Of a stretch of DNA of 64,000 nt, positions 8,348 through 16,547 are shown in pieces (the stretch's first letter is position 1; every line of letters starts with the position of its first letter). The notes below the pieces were generated by a model. The model had not been told where the DNA came from. It did no database searches and saw only the letters and a program-made list of their open reading frames with translations. Source of the stretch: Paenibacillus sp. GP183 (GTDB lineage Bacteria > Bacillota > Bacilli > Paenibacillales > NBRC-103111). The translations under genes were made by a program, and so were the position numbers. The DNA is taken from positions 2,976,001-3,040,000 of the forward strand of contig NZ_FNSW01000001.1 of the NCBI RefSeq assembly GCF_900104695.1, read 5' to 3'.

Positions 8348-8698
8348 TTAAAATTCGATCAGCCCGACACTGATTTGCAAGGCTTCATCGACCTTCCGCA
8401 TCGTCTCGTCGTCCAGGTGCGTGATTTTATCCGTCAGCCTTTGCTTGTCGATCGTGCGCACCTGCTCCAGCAAAATGACTGAATCCCGGTCAAAGCCATG
8501 CGTTTCCGCGTCAATTTCAACATGCGTGGGCAGTTTCGCCTTTTGGATCTGCGCCGTAATGGCCGCAACGATGACCGTAGGGCTAAAACGATTGCCAATA
8601 TCATTCTGGATAATCAGAACCGGTCGCACTCCACCTTGCTCGGAGCCTACCACCGGTGAGAGGTCCGCGAAAAACACATCGCCACGTTTCACAATCAA
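8348..8698 (-). CDS. ndoA: EndoA (MazF-type) mRNA interferase toxin
   Basis: 116 residues, the same length as B. subtilis EndoA, with [19 protein letters not shown] at the N-terminus and [12 protein letters not shown] following it. The RNase acts by ribosome-independent cleavage of single-stranded mRNA (UACAU in B. subtilis) and is neutralised by the antitoxin encoded three bases upstream. The gene overlaps nothing and is followed by a terminator. In B. subtilis the sigB regulatory genes rsbRA onward follow ndoA; none is present here, so the toxin pair stands alone before tex. Confidence 0.95.
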   Translation of the reverse strand: MIVKRGDVFFADLSPVVGSEQGGVRPVLIIQNDIGNRFSPTVIVAAITAQIQKAKLPTHVEIDAETHGFDRDSVILLEQVRTIDKQRLTDKITHLDDETMRKVDEALQISVGLIEF

Positions 8699-8701
8699 CT
8701 T

Positions 8702-8983
8702 CTACACCCCGCTTACTAAGCGATCCAGCGTATCGTCCGCTTCTTCCTCCACATGAAAAGCTTCTGATGCCATGCTAAGATTAATCATTGCCATTTCCAT
8801 ATAACCGCGCTGCATCGATTCCCGCAAGTTGCGTTTTTTGCGATCCATCAGATAAAGCCTCATTGCCTGACGAATGAATTCACTGCGGTTGGAGTTTTCT
8901 TTTTCCACGATGCCGTCCACCTCCTGCAGTAAATGATCCGGTAAACTGATCATAATTCTTTTTGTGTTATGCGCATTACTCAC
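8702..8983 (-). CDS. ndoAI: EndoAI antitoxin (ribbon-helix-helix, CopG/MazE-like)
   Basis: 93 residues when started at the GTG at 8983, exactly the length of the B. subtilis antitoxin. The GGGGGTG at 8994-9000 then sits at proper ribosome-site distance; the in-frame GTG at 8995 overlaps that site and is less likely. The N-terminal ribbon-helix-helix (KRIMISLPDHLLQEVDGIV) binds operator DNA. The C-terminal acidic tail (EEEADDTLDRLVSGV) is the part that masks EndoA in the family. Toxin and antitoxin are separated by three bases and must be cotranslated. A 12-bp inverted repeat upstream (9053-9083) could be its regulatory site. Confidence 0.93.
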   Translation of the reverse strand: MSNAHNTKRIMISLPDHLLQEVDGIVEKENSNRSEFIRQAMRLYLMDRKKRNLRESMQRGYMEMAMINLSMASEAFHVEEEADDTLDRLVSGV

Positions 8984-9052
8984 TTCAATTCGCACCCCCA
9001 GAAACCTAACAAGACAATATTACCAGTATGGCGAGCCACAGCCAAAATATAC

Positions 9053-9083
9053 AACTGATATATATGCATTGTATATATCAGTT
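9053..9083. promoter_or_regulatory. Perfect 12-bp inverted repeat upstream of ndoAI
   Basis: AACTGATATATA (9053-9064) and TATATATCAGTT (9072-9083) form a perfect inverted repeat with a 7-base spacer, between alr and the antitoxin start. There is no T-run, so it looks less like a terminator than an operator, possibly for autoregulation by the ribbon-helix-helix antitoxin. Nothing else stands out in 9000-9194. Confidence 0.45.
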
Positions 9084-9194
9084 ATGTACTGCTTTTCGTC
9101 CACGGGTCAGCCCATCTCATAAGGTATTCGTGAGGTGCATGGAAATTCCTCTAATTTTCGAAAAAAATGTTTTCCAATTCTCAGCCTTATTGTC

Positions 9195-10370
9195 TTAATT
9201 TCGGTGCCTCGACAACGGATTGACGGCCTCTACCTGTCTGCCTTCACGCATATAAATTCTGGGGACTCTGTGCGAAATCATACAAGTTATCTCATAATTG
9301 ATGGTATTGAGCATTCGGGCTACATCCTCAACGGTAATCCTTTGTCCGCCTTGTTCGCCTATGAGCACAACCTCATCGCCCGTCTTCGCCTGCTGAACAT
9401 CCGACACGCGGATCATACATTGATCCATACAAATTCTGCCCACTACCGGGACTTTATGCCCGTGAATCAAAGCTTCGGCTTTTTGTGTCAGCATACGGGA
9501 ATATCCATCTGCATAACCAATGGGCAAGGTCGCAATTTGCTCTTCATCCTTAGTATGGTAGATCGTGCCATAACTGATACCTGAATCCGGAGGCAGTGTC
9601 TTCAAATGAACGACGCCTGTCTTCAGGGTCAGCACTGGTTTCAGCTCTAATGCATTCACATTCACTTCATTTGAAGGATATAAGCCATACATACTGATGC
9701 CCAGGCGCGCCATGTTATAGGTCAGTCCAGGCAGGTCGATGGCAGCAGCACTGTTTCCTGCATGCAGATAGGTGAATTCGACACCTTTTTCCTTAAAATA
9801 TTGGACGACCCGCTCCATTCGCCGGTATTGCTCTAATGTATAGCTTTTATCGATTTCGTCAGCGTTCGCATAATGCGTGAAAAGACCTTCGACTTCAACT
9901 CCAGGCAGCTGCAGAGCTTCTTCTATAAAAGCAATCGCATCCGGCCCCGTTTGCAGTCCCAAGCGCCCCATACCGGTGTCGAGCTTAATGTGAATTTTGA
10001 GATTTTTGGTATCCGATTTGAGTACCTTTAGGGCTTCCAGAACTTCCTGGCTGTACACATTAATTGTAATGTCATGCTGCAATGCAACGGAAAGCCCATC
10101 AGGCGGAGTATAGCCAAGAGCCAGAATCGGAGCCGTAATTCCGGCGCTTCTGAGTTCCAAAGCTTCATCCAGAAAGGCAACGGCCAAATAATCGACGCCG
10201 CAGCGTACCGCCTCTTTGGACACTTCAACCGCACCATGGCCATAAGCGTCTGCTTTAACAACAGCCATGATGCGGATGCTGTCCGGGAGCTTTTGTTGAA
10301 ATGCGTTTATGTTATGCTGCAAAGCATCAAGTGATATCTCGACCCGAGTTGGCCGGTAAAATGAATCCAA
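9195..10370 (-). CDS. alr: Alanine racemase, PLP-dependent
   Basis: 391 residues. Alr interconverts L- and D-alanine for peptidoglycan synthesis. The PLP-binding lysine is K39 in AVVKADAYGHG, and the second catalytic base is Y267 in GISYGTIY, both at family positions. Other signatures are HIKLDTGMGRLG (about 127-138) and HAGNSAAA (about 203-210). The start is a TTG at 10370; a stop lies four codons upstream in frame, and GGAAGGTGAAGG provides a ribosome site. It lies between the LolA-like lipoprotein and the ndoAI-ndoA pair on one strand, as in B. subtilis (ydcC-alr-ndoAI-ndoA). Confidence 0.96.
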   Translation of the reverse strand: MDSFYRPTRVEISLDALQHNINAFQQKLPDSIRIMAVVKADAYGHGAVEVSKEAVRCGVDYLAVAFLDEALELRSAGITAPILALGYTPPDGLSVALQHDITINVYSQEVLEALKVLKSDTKNLKIHIKLDTGMGRLGLQTGPDAIAFIEEALQLPGVEVEGLFTHYANADEIDKSYTLEQYRRMERVVQYFKEKGVEFTYLHAGNSAAAIDLPGLTYNMARLGISMYGLYPSNEVNVNALELKPVLTLKTGVVHLKTLPPDSGISYGTIYHTKDEEQIATLPIGYADGYSRMLTQKAEALIHGHKVPVVGRICMDQCMIRVSDVQQAKTGDEVVLIGEQGGQRITVEDVARMLNTINYEITCMISHRVPRIYMREGRQVEAVNPLSRHRN

Positions 10371-10467
10371 TCTCCTTCACCTTCCCGTGTATGCATTCCC
10401 CAAAAAGAGCGATAAATCTATGTTAATCCTAATCGGGAAAAGAAGTCAATATCAGGAAGGTGAATCC

Positions 10468-11484
10468 TTATTTACCCATTTGTCCTTGAACGGCGGTTGC
10501 GACCCTCATCATTTCCTTCATAGGCAAATCTGCAGTGGATAGCCGGTATTCAACCCCATCGTGAATCCACGTCAGCGTTTTTTTATCCAATCCCGTTAAT
10601 ACTCCAAGTGTATACCCCAAGTCGACTATACTCCCCGGCTGCAGCGAAACCGTCATCGCCTGCGGCCTCAACTCAACCAAGCTGTAGTTGTATTTGCCTT
10701 TGTACCGCAGCATCACCGCCTGATCCTCTCCAAGCTTCATATCTGTGGTATCCTGCTTAACGACTCCTTGCGGTGTATAGGAAGGCTCAATGATACCGAA
10801 TCCCTGCTGTTTGTTGGTTTGACCCGCCATAGTCGGCAGTGCTTGCAGGTTCCAGCTCGTCATGTTGCGCTCCATATCGAAGGAATCCTTATCAAACTTC
10901 TTACCCAATTCAAAGGATGTGAAATCTACCATGACCATTACTTTTTGATTCGTATCGAGAACCTCTACATGTTGAGGTGTTAAATTCTTTTTGCTGAGCC
11001 AGATTTTTTGGCGGGCCAGCATCTCATTCTGATAATTCGCGAGCACATCGAATACGTACGCGTTCTTGTCTGTTGCTAACACACGGTTCTTATCGTCCTT
11101 TATGCTTTGCACCAACGACTGATACAAGTACACCTGGCCTTGATTTTCCGGCCAATCGCTTTGGAAACGGAAGCTTTTTTTCAATTGCGGCGTCAAAACA
11201 AATACTCCCTGCTCGTTGCGCAGCACAATCTGCGTGATATCCTTCTCTGCATTTTTCAGCGAAATTCGGTAAAAGTTCGGATTCTTGTACCAAACCTCTA
11301 CTTGATACTCCTGGGGCTGCTCACCGGTATAAAGGACCATGCGTCCCGCTCCCTGATAGCTGTCCATTTTGTTTATCACATGATCCAAATCCTTAACAAT
11401 AGATCCTGCATCCCTTTTCCCGCAACCAACTGCAACTAGTACTAAGCACATTACGACAGCTACCATCCATGTGACCCGGCGCAT
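10468..11484 (-). CDS. LolA-like outer-membrane-lipoprotein-carrier-fold lipoprotein (YdcC-type)
   Basis: 338 residues from the ATG at 11484, which has GAGGGGAT about six bases upstream; upstream in-frame starts lack such a site. The N-terminus is a lipoprotein signal: a basic start, a hydrophobic stretch, then lipobox VAVGC with the acceptor cysteine about residue 20. The body has the LolA-like lipoprotein-binding fold seen in B. subtilis YdcC (DWYKNPNFYRI-type strands, QPQEYQVEVWYKNPN, MVDFTSFELGKKFDKDSF). YdcC-type proteins are extracytoplasmic and linked to sporulation, but the ligand is unknown. Position before alr matches B. subtilis. Confidence 0.85.
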   Translation of the reverse strand: MRRVTWMVAVVMCLVLVAVGCGKRDAGSIVKDLDHVINKMDSYQGAGRMVLYTGEQPQEYQVEVWYKNPNFYRISLKNAEKDITQIVLRNEQGVFVLTPQLKKSFRFQSDWPENQGQVYLYQSLVQSIKDDKNRVLATDKNAYVFDVLANYQNEMLARQKIWLSKKNLTPQHVEVLDTNQKVMVMVDFTSFELGKKFDKDSFDMERNMTSWNLQALPTMAGQTNKQQGFGIIEPSYTPQGVVKQDTTDMKLGEDQAVMLRYKGKYNYSLVELRPQAMTVSLQPGSIVDLGYTLGVLTGLDKKTLTWIHDGVEYRLSTADLPMKEMMRVATAVQGQMGK

Positions 11485-11633
11485 CCGATCATCCCCTCGT
11501 CCTTGATTAAAATGAATTAGTACATGCATATGAGGGGACTTGGCCGATTATGCAGACTAGCCTGGGCTTGGTCAAAACTTTGCTGATAAAAATAAAGCTG
11601 CCGAGCTGAATTGTGCAACCAAATAGCGACCAG

Positions 11634-12163
11634 CAGCATTTATGCACCTTGTTGCATGGACATCGGCAGATAACGTGAAATCAGGTGCATTTATGCACCT
11701 TGCATCGCGGATTACCGCGGGTCCCGTGAAACCAAGTGCATTTCTGCACTTGAACTACATCCTACCAGGCTCGACGCGCCTATGTGGTGCATTTCTGCAC
11801 CTTGTTGCATGGACATCGGCAGATACCGTGAAATCAGGTGCATTTATGCACCTTGCTTCGCGGATTACCGCGGGTCCCGTGAAACCAAGTGCATTTCTGC
11901 ACTTGAACTACATCCTACCAGGCTCGACGCGCCTATGTGGTGCATTTCTGCACCTTGTTGCATGGACATCGGCGGATACCGTGAAATCAGGTGCATTTAT
12001 GCACCTTGCTTCGCGAATTACCGCGGGTCCCGTGAAACCAAGTGGAGTTTCTGCACCTTATTACGTGGATATCGGTGGATACCGTGTAATCAAGTGCATT
12101 TCTGCACCTTGGGCTAATTCCTTCTGGGCCAGCAACTGTCTATGTGGTGCATTTCTGCTCCTT
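11634..12163. repeat. Tandem array phased at 51 bp, grouped into 153-bp higher-order units
   Basis: About eleven copies of a GTGCA-TTTA/C-TGCAC inverted repeat (often with AGG...CCT flanks, 7-bp arms) recur at a fixed 51-base step. The cores begin at 11685, 11736, 11787, 11838, 11889, 11940 and 11991, then a degenerate copy at 12042 and copies at 12094 and 12147; a degraded copy lies at 11634. The 31-37 bases between cores are of three alternating types, so three steps form a nearly identical 153-bp unit (11634-11786, 11787-11939, 11940-12092). Because 51 is divisible by three, a long open frame runs through the array; it is not treated as a gene. The array lies in the gap between the ydcC-like gene and the nuclease gene; 11485-11633 holds nothing else I can name. 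Confidence 0.9.
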
Positions 12164-12174
12164 AGCCCCCCACT

Positions 12175-12849
12175 TCACCAAACCCAATCATCCGTAAACG
12201 AGCGCACGAATTCGTACCGGTTCACTTTAGTTTCCTTACCCGACAAGATGGGCCGGAATTTCCCCTTCTTACAAAGGGATTTCAAGCAGAGTACGGCAGT
12301 CCGACGATTGATATCAAGTTCCTTGACTAAATCTACCGGTCGAACAGGTTTGCCCAGACGAAGAACTATAGACAGCGTTTCACGCTCCAAGCGTGTATAT
12401 CTCTGATCTCGCAAACTCGCAGCCATATAAGGTGATAATAATGACTTTAACAAATTAATCGACAGCATGGGTTTCGACTCCAAATTGTCATAAGGAATCG
12501 AAACGACACGAAATCCTAATATTTGTAAAAATGTCTCCCTGTCTAACTCATGACGGTAACGAATCCGGTCTGTTTGTTGAACATGGGGACCAAAACCTTT
12601 CACCTCCATCGCAAATTTACACATTCCTGGCAGCCACGCGAAGTCGATAAAATAGGGTCTTCCCCGCCAATCTGCAACTTCATATTCGGGATGCAAATCG
12701 TCCAAATTGCCAAATATGGACCACCAGACACGCTCTAAAAACAATCTTTCTCCATGACCATGCCCCCGCTCCAATCGGCTCCTGCGCTCCCCGGACCTGC
12801 GCTGAATATGGTACTCCAACCATTTTGTATGCTCTTCAGAAAAACCCAT
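12175..12849 (-). CDS. Stand-alone PD-(D/E)XK-like nuclease with C-terminal HTH
   Basis: 224 residues of no family I can name firmly. The central part reads like a restriction-endonuclease fold (DUF559-like): HPEYEVADWRGRPYFIDFAW supplies a strand with Asp, and AMEVKGFGPH supplies the E-x-K pair, followed by ILGFRVVSIPYDNL. The C-terminal third (about 150-205) resembles a winged helix-turn-helix: VDLVKELDINRRTAVLCLKSLCKKG. The N-terminus is highly basic (RRSGERRSRLERGHGHG). AGGAGGG lies about eight bases before the ATG. The gene ends about a dozen bases from the 51-bp repeat array, so array and nuclease may be functionally linked; that link is inference. Confidence 0.7.
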   Translation of the reverse strand: MGFSEEHTKWLEYHIQRRSGERRSRLERGHGHGERLFLERVWWSIFGNLDDLHPEYEVADWRGRPYFIDFAWLPGMCKFAMEVKGFGPHVQQTDRIRYRHELDRETFLQILGFRVVSIPYDNLESKPMLSINLLKSLLSPYMAASLRDQRYTRLERETLSIVLRLGKPVRPVDLVKELDINRRTAVLCLKSLCKKGKFRPILSGKETKVNRYEFVRSFTDDWVW

Positions 12850-12870
12850 ACCATTAACCCTCCTAAACGC

Positions 12871-12914
12871 AAAAACATCCCGAACTCCCTTTCAAAAAGG
12901 GGAGTTCAGGACGT
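12871..12914 (-). terminator. Rho-independent terminator after the SNF2 gene
   Basis: Arms 12875-12890 and 12899-12914 (GAACTCCC/GGGAGTTC core) form a long stem followed by five T residues on the minus strand. It separates the SNF2-family gene from the nuclease gene. Confidence 0.8.
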
Positions 12915-13035
12915 TCTTCGTCACTGCTTTTTATGATTTCTATTGTAACGGAGCCAGTGATGAGAAACAAGCGATTTATTGTGAAAAGATGACGGGTTGT
13001 ACCAACCCCACCTTTCTCACGTTATAGTTGTAACC

Positions 13036-16000
13036 TTATCCAATCATCAACAGCTCGCGAATTTCTTGTTCGGTCAGGGCGGACAACGCTTCTTGACCGG
13101 GCTGGATCACTTCATTGATAAGATCCTTTTTGCGCTGCTGCAGCTCGAACATTTTCTCTTCAATGGTGCCCTGAGTGACCAGGCGGATGACTTGGACGAC
13201 CTTCTTTTGCCCGATGCGGTGTGCGCGATCTGCGGCTTGCTCTTCTACGGCAGGATTCCACCACAGATCATAGAGGACGACAGTGTCAGCGCCTGTTAGG
13301 TTGAGCCCGGTTCCGCCAGCCTTCAGAGAGATCAAGAAGATATCCTGTTCTCCTTCATTATAGCGTCTGCACAGCTCTACCCGATCACTTGCCGGCGTTT
13401 TACCGTCTAAGTAGAAGGCCATTAGGCCGCGGCGACCCAGCTCACTGCGAATAATGCCTAGCATTTCTGTAAACTGCGAGAAGATGAGCATTCTTTTGCC
13501 CCCGCCCAAGCACTCCTCTATGATCTCCATCAGTTGGTCCAGCTTACCGGAGTCGCCGGTATAGTTGTCCACGAACAAGGACGGATGACAGCAAAGTTGG
13601 CGCAATCGGGTTATACCTGCCAATATCTTCATCCGGCTCTTCTGCAAGCCTTCCGTCTGTAACTGTTGGATGGTCTCCTCCTGAAGCTTCGCTAGATAAG
13701 CCAAGTACAGCTTCTTTTGTTCCGATGACAGCTCGGAGGGCTGAAGCGTCTCGATCTTATCTGGGAGTTCCTTCAGTACATCAGTTTTCATTCGGCGCAG
13801 CAGAAATGGGCGTATCTTCTTCGCAATTTGTTCGCGAGGGAGCTCTGTGAAAGCTTTTTTGCTGGCAAATAGTTCTGGAAATACAGCGTCGTAGATGGAC
13901 CACAGCTCCTCTAGCGAATTCTCTATAGGCGTCCCCGTTAACGCGAAGCGTTGCCCCGCCTCAATAGCTCTGACTGCCTGTGCAGTCTGAGTATTGTGAT
14001 TCTTGAACGCTTGGGCTTCATCGAGAATAAGCGCATAGAAGCGTTGTTTCGCATAAAGCTCAGCGTCCCTGCGAAGCAAAGGGTAAGACGTAATGACCAC
14101 ATCTACATCCGTTAGCTCGTCCAAAATGCCGCTTCTCTCCTGTCTGTCCCCAACGGCTATGACTGCATGGAGCTCTGGAGCGAATTTGGCGATTTCATTC
14201 TTCCAATTGTAAGTCAATGAAGCGGGGGAAACAATCAGCACGGGGTATCCAAGCGCTCGGCTTGCTTGTTGCTCGGATAAGATAAAGGCTATGCTCTGCA
14301 ATGTTTTGCCAAGACCCATATCGTCGGCCAATATACCTCCAAATTGGTAATAGCCCAGTGTCTTCATCCATTGGAAGCCATACTTCTGATAGTCTCGCAG
14401 TACGGTAGAAAGTTTCTCCGGCAGCTGGAAATCGAGATTGTCTGGATTTCTCACATTCTCAAGCAATTGACGAAGCGATTTACCCAACTTAATAGCAGCC
14501 GTCTGCTCCTTAGCGTCCATGAAGTGAAATCCGCGAACGACAGGAAGCTCCAAGCGAGTTCCCTTAATCTCCGTTTTACGAATGCCCATTTCAGTAAATA
14601 AATGATCGATTTCCTGGAAACCTTCCTCTTCAAAGGACAGAAAGGCTCCACTTGGTAAACGGTAATATTTCTTTTTCTCCACCAAACTGCGGAGTATACT
14701 CCGTATGTCTTGCTCGTCAATGCCCTCCATTTCGAAGCTGATGTCGAGCAAGTTGGTTCTCGCATTCATATCGACGCTCACCTTAGGTTGAATGAGGCTC
14801 TTCTCTGTCATTGGCTTAAGGGCAGGGGTTACAAGAACCTTAGCCCATTCTTCCAATTGAGGAAGCTGGCGATGTAGAAATTGATAGATTTCCTCCTCCT
14901 GGTCCATATAGAGCTCTTTACCGTTATACTTGAATAAAGCTTGCTCGAATAGACGCATGAAGCGATTCTCCTGATCAGCATCACGCATTAGTATGCGCTC
15001 CCCGCGATCTCGATGTTCAAGGTTCCCACGCATTGGATCTATAATGATATCCCCATACACATACTCCAGCTTGGCGAGCAGCCGATCGTCCTCAAGATCC
15101 AGAAACAGCTTGATCGTCAGTGGAAGTCTAACGATTCGATTCGCTATTTGCTCAGCGATACGCAGGCTTCCGATCTTAGTTAACCCTGGAATAACTTGCT
15201 CCATGAACGGTTCCATCTGGGATGGAGCGATCCGTAACTGATGCCCGTTTGTAGAAGAGAACATGCTCTTAAGTCCTGCCACCCGTCCTAAATTTAAGAG
15301 ATCCATGATGTGCAACTTATTATCCACAGCTACACATCCATAGCTGTCCATAACAGTCATATCAGTAAGACCGCTTATGTTCAACTGATAGCCCTCGGAA
15401 GCTGCCTGCTTCAGATCAAAATCAAGAGAAACGGGTTCACGGGTCAGTTCCAATCGATCAAAGGTTTGCTTGCCATGCTCTAATCTACATGTAGCTGCTG
15501 ACAAAAGTGGATGCAGTTGCTTCCAGGAAGAAGGAGGAATGATCAATATCCGTTCATTGTTGAAACCATATCCACTGGAATAGAAGCCGTAGGCTTCACG
15601 GTATATGCTTTCATTATTATAAATGTCCAATAATTGTTCGATGATCGCCCCATCGTCCTTCTTGAAGGCATACTCGGAGGGATCGAATGTGAAGCTCTTG
15701 GAGAAAGCATAGGGAGCATGCTTTTCTACTTTGGACAAAAAATCCTTCAGCTTCTGAACAATATACGTTCTTTTGGGCCCTACCTTGATCTCCATGGCAA
15801 GTCTTGGTTTATAACTTCCATAAGTCATCACTTTCACGATAAATTCAACTTCCAGCACTTGCCCATTACCCGCAAAGGAACCCTCCGATTCATGAATAGG
15901 AGCGGAGTGACTGTTGAAGAGCGAAATCAAGTTGTTTGTTGCTTGCATCTCGCGGTTGGAGATGACGGGCGCTTCTATTACAGCAGGCTTAGATGCTTGT

Positions 16001-16314
16001 GATAGCGGTGATGTTTTACTTCCTTCCAGATGTCCATAGATGTTGAAAAGAACAGCGGCAATATGTTTACAGTAGTAGTAAGAGCTGTCGTAGGCAGGAC
16101 AATTACATTCGGCCTCAATATCGCTGCTATGCTCGTCCAATATGACGCAAACCTTATAACGCTTGCTCCCCCGGACAACGGCATCATAGCGTGATTGATT
16201 CGGGTTATGCGTAAGTTCTGTTACTCGATGGGATCTATAATAAGCTTCTCCACGCTGGTAGGATGTCGACCCACATAACGATCGGATATCTCTCAAAGAT
16301 AGTATAGTATCCAT
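13036..16314 (-). CDS. SWI2/SNF2-family DNA translocase with SWIM zinc finger
   Basis: 1092 residues. The N-terminal SWIM zinc finger has the C-x-C...C-x-H pattern (CNCPAYDSSYYYCKHIAA, about residues 70-87). A long middle region precedes the ATPase. The SNF2 N-terminal domain has GILADDMGLGKTLQS (Walker A) and LDEAQAFKN (DEAQ box), and the C-terminal helicase domain ends with DRAHRIGQKKVVQVIR. Such proteins are ATP-driven double-stranded DNA translocases thought to remodel protein-DNA complexes; the bacterial function is poorly known. The start ATG at 16314 has AGAGAG/AGAAGG upstream. It is monocistronic, with its own terminator. Confidence 0.92.
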   Translation of the reverse strand: MDTILSLRDIRSLCGSTSYQRGEAYYRSHRVTELTHNPNQSRYDAVVRGSKRYKVCVILDEHSSDIEAECNCPAYDSSYYYCKHIAAVLFNIYGHLEGSKTSPLSQASKPAVIEAPVISNREMQATNNLISLFNSHSAPIHESEGSFAGNGQVLEVEFIVKVMTYGSYKPRLAMEIKVGPKRTYIVQKLKDFLSKVEKHAPYAFSKSFTFDPSEYAFKKDDGAIIEQLLDIYNNESIYREAYGFYSSGYGFNNERILIIPPSSWKQLHPLLSAATCRLEHGKQTFDRLELTREPVSLDFDLKQAASEGYQLNISGLTDMTVMDSYGCVAVDNKLHIMDLLNLGRVAGLKSMFSSTNGHQLRIAPSQMEPFMEQVIPGLTKIGSLRIAEQIANRIVRLPLTIKLFLDLEDDRLLAKLEYVYGDIIIDPMRGNLEHRDRGERILMRDADQENRFMRLFEQALFKYNGKELYMDQEEEIYQFLHRQLPQLEEWAKVLVTPALKPMTEKSLIQPKVSVDMNARTNLLDISFEMEGIDEQDIRSILRSLVEKKKYYRLPSGAFLSFEEEGFQEIDHLFTEMGIRKTEIKGTRLELPVVRGFHFMDAKEQTAAIKLGKSLRQLLENVRNPDNLDFQLPEKLSTVLRDYQKYGFQWMKTLGYYQFGGILADDMGLGKTLQSIAFILSEQQASRALGYPVLIVSPASLTYNWKNEIAKFAPELHAVIAVGDRQERSGILDELTDVDVVITSYPLLRRDAELYAKQRFYALILDEAQAFKNHNTQTAQAVRAIEAGQRFALTGTPIENSLEELWSIYDAVFPELFASKKAFTELPREQIAKKIRPFLLRRMKTDVLKELPDKIETLQPSELSSEQKKLYLAYLAKLQEETIQQLQTEGLQKSRMKILAGITRLRQLCCHPSLFVDNYTGDSGKLDQLMEIIEECLGGGKRMLIFSQFTEMLGIIRSELGRRGLMAFYLDGKTPASDRVELCRRYNEGEQDIFLISLKAGGTGLNLTGADTVVLYDLWWNPAVEEQAADRAHRIGQKKVVQVIRLVTQGTIEEKMFELQQRKKDLINEVIQPGQEALSALTEQEIRELLMIG

Positions 16315-16502
16315 TCTCTCTACCTTCTCTCATTATATCTATGATTAGCTTATCAAATATGACGTAACCCAACAACCGAAAAGTCCACTGGCATGAAGCC
16401 AGCGAAGAAAACGAAACAAGCCGCCCCCCGTTCCTTACAGTGATTTGCCATGATCCAACCAACAACAAACTCCTGTATTGATTAATGGGTATGTACGTCA
16501 AA

Positions 16503-16540
16503 AAAATCCCACCAGGGCTGCAACCTTTTGGCGGGATTTT
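16503..16540 (-). terminator. Rho-independent terminator after the CatE-like gene
   Basis: AAAATCCCACC (16503-16513) pairs with GGCGGGATTTT (16530-16540) with one mismatch, and the minus strand runs into a T tract. It overlaps the end of the dioxygenase transcript. Confidence 0.8.
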
Positions 16541-16547
16541 CACAGTG

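Noticed and set aside
11634-12163. CRISPR-like layout (short repeats with 31-37 base spacers)
   Set aside because: The spacers are only three types that recur in order, so the array is a tandem higher-order repeat, not acquired spacers. No cas gene is near.
11642-12406. 254-codon open frame through the repeat array
   Set aside because: It is open only because the 51-base period is divisible by three. It runs antisense into the nuclease gene, has no ribosome site and no family.
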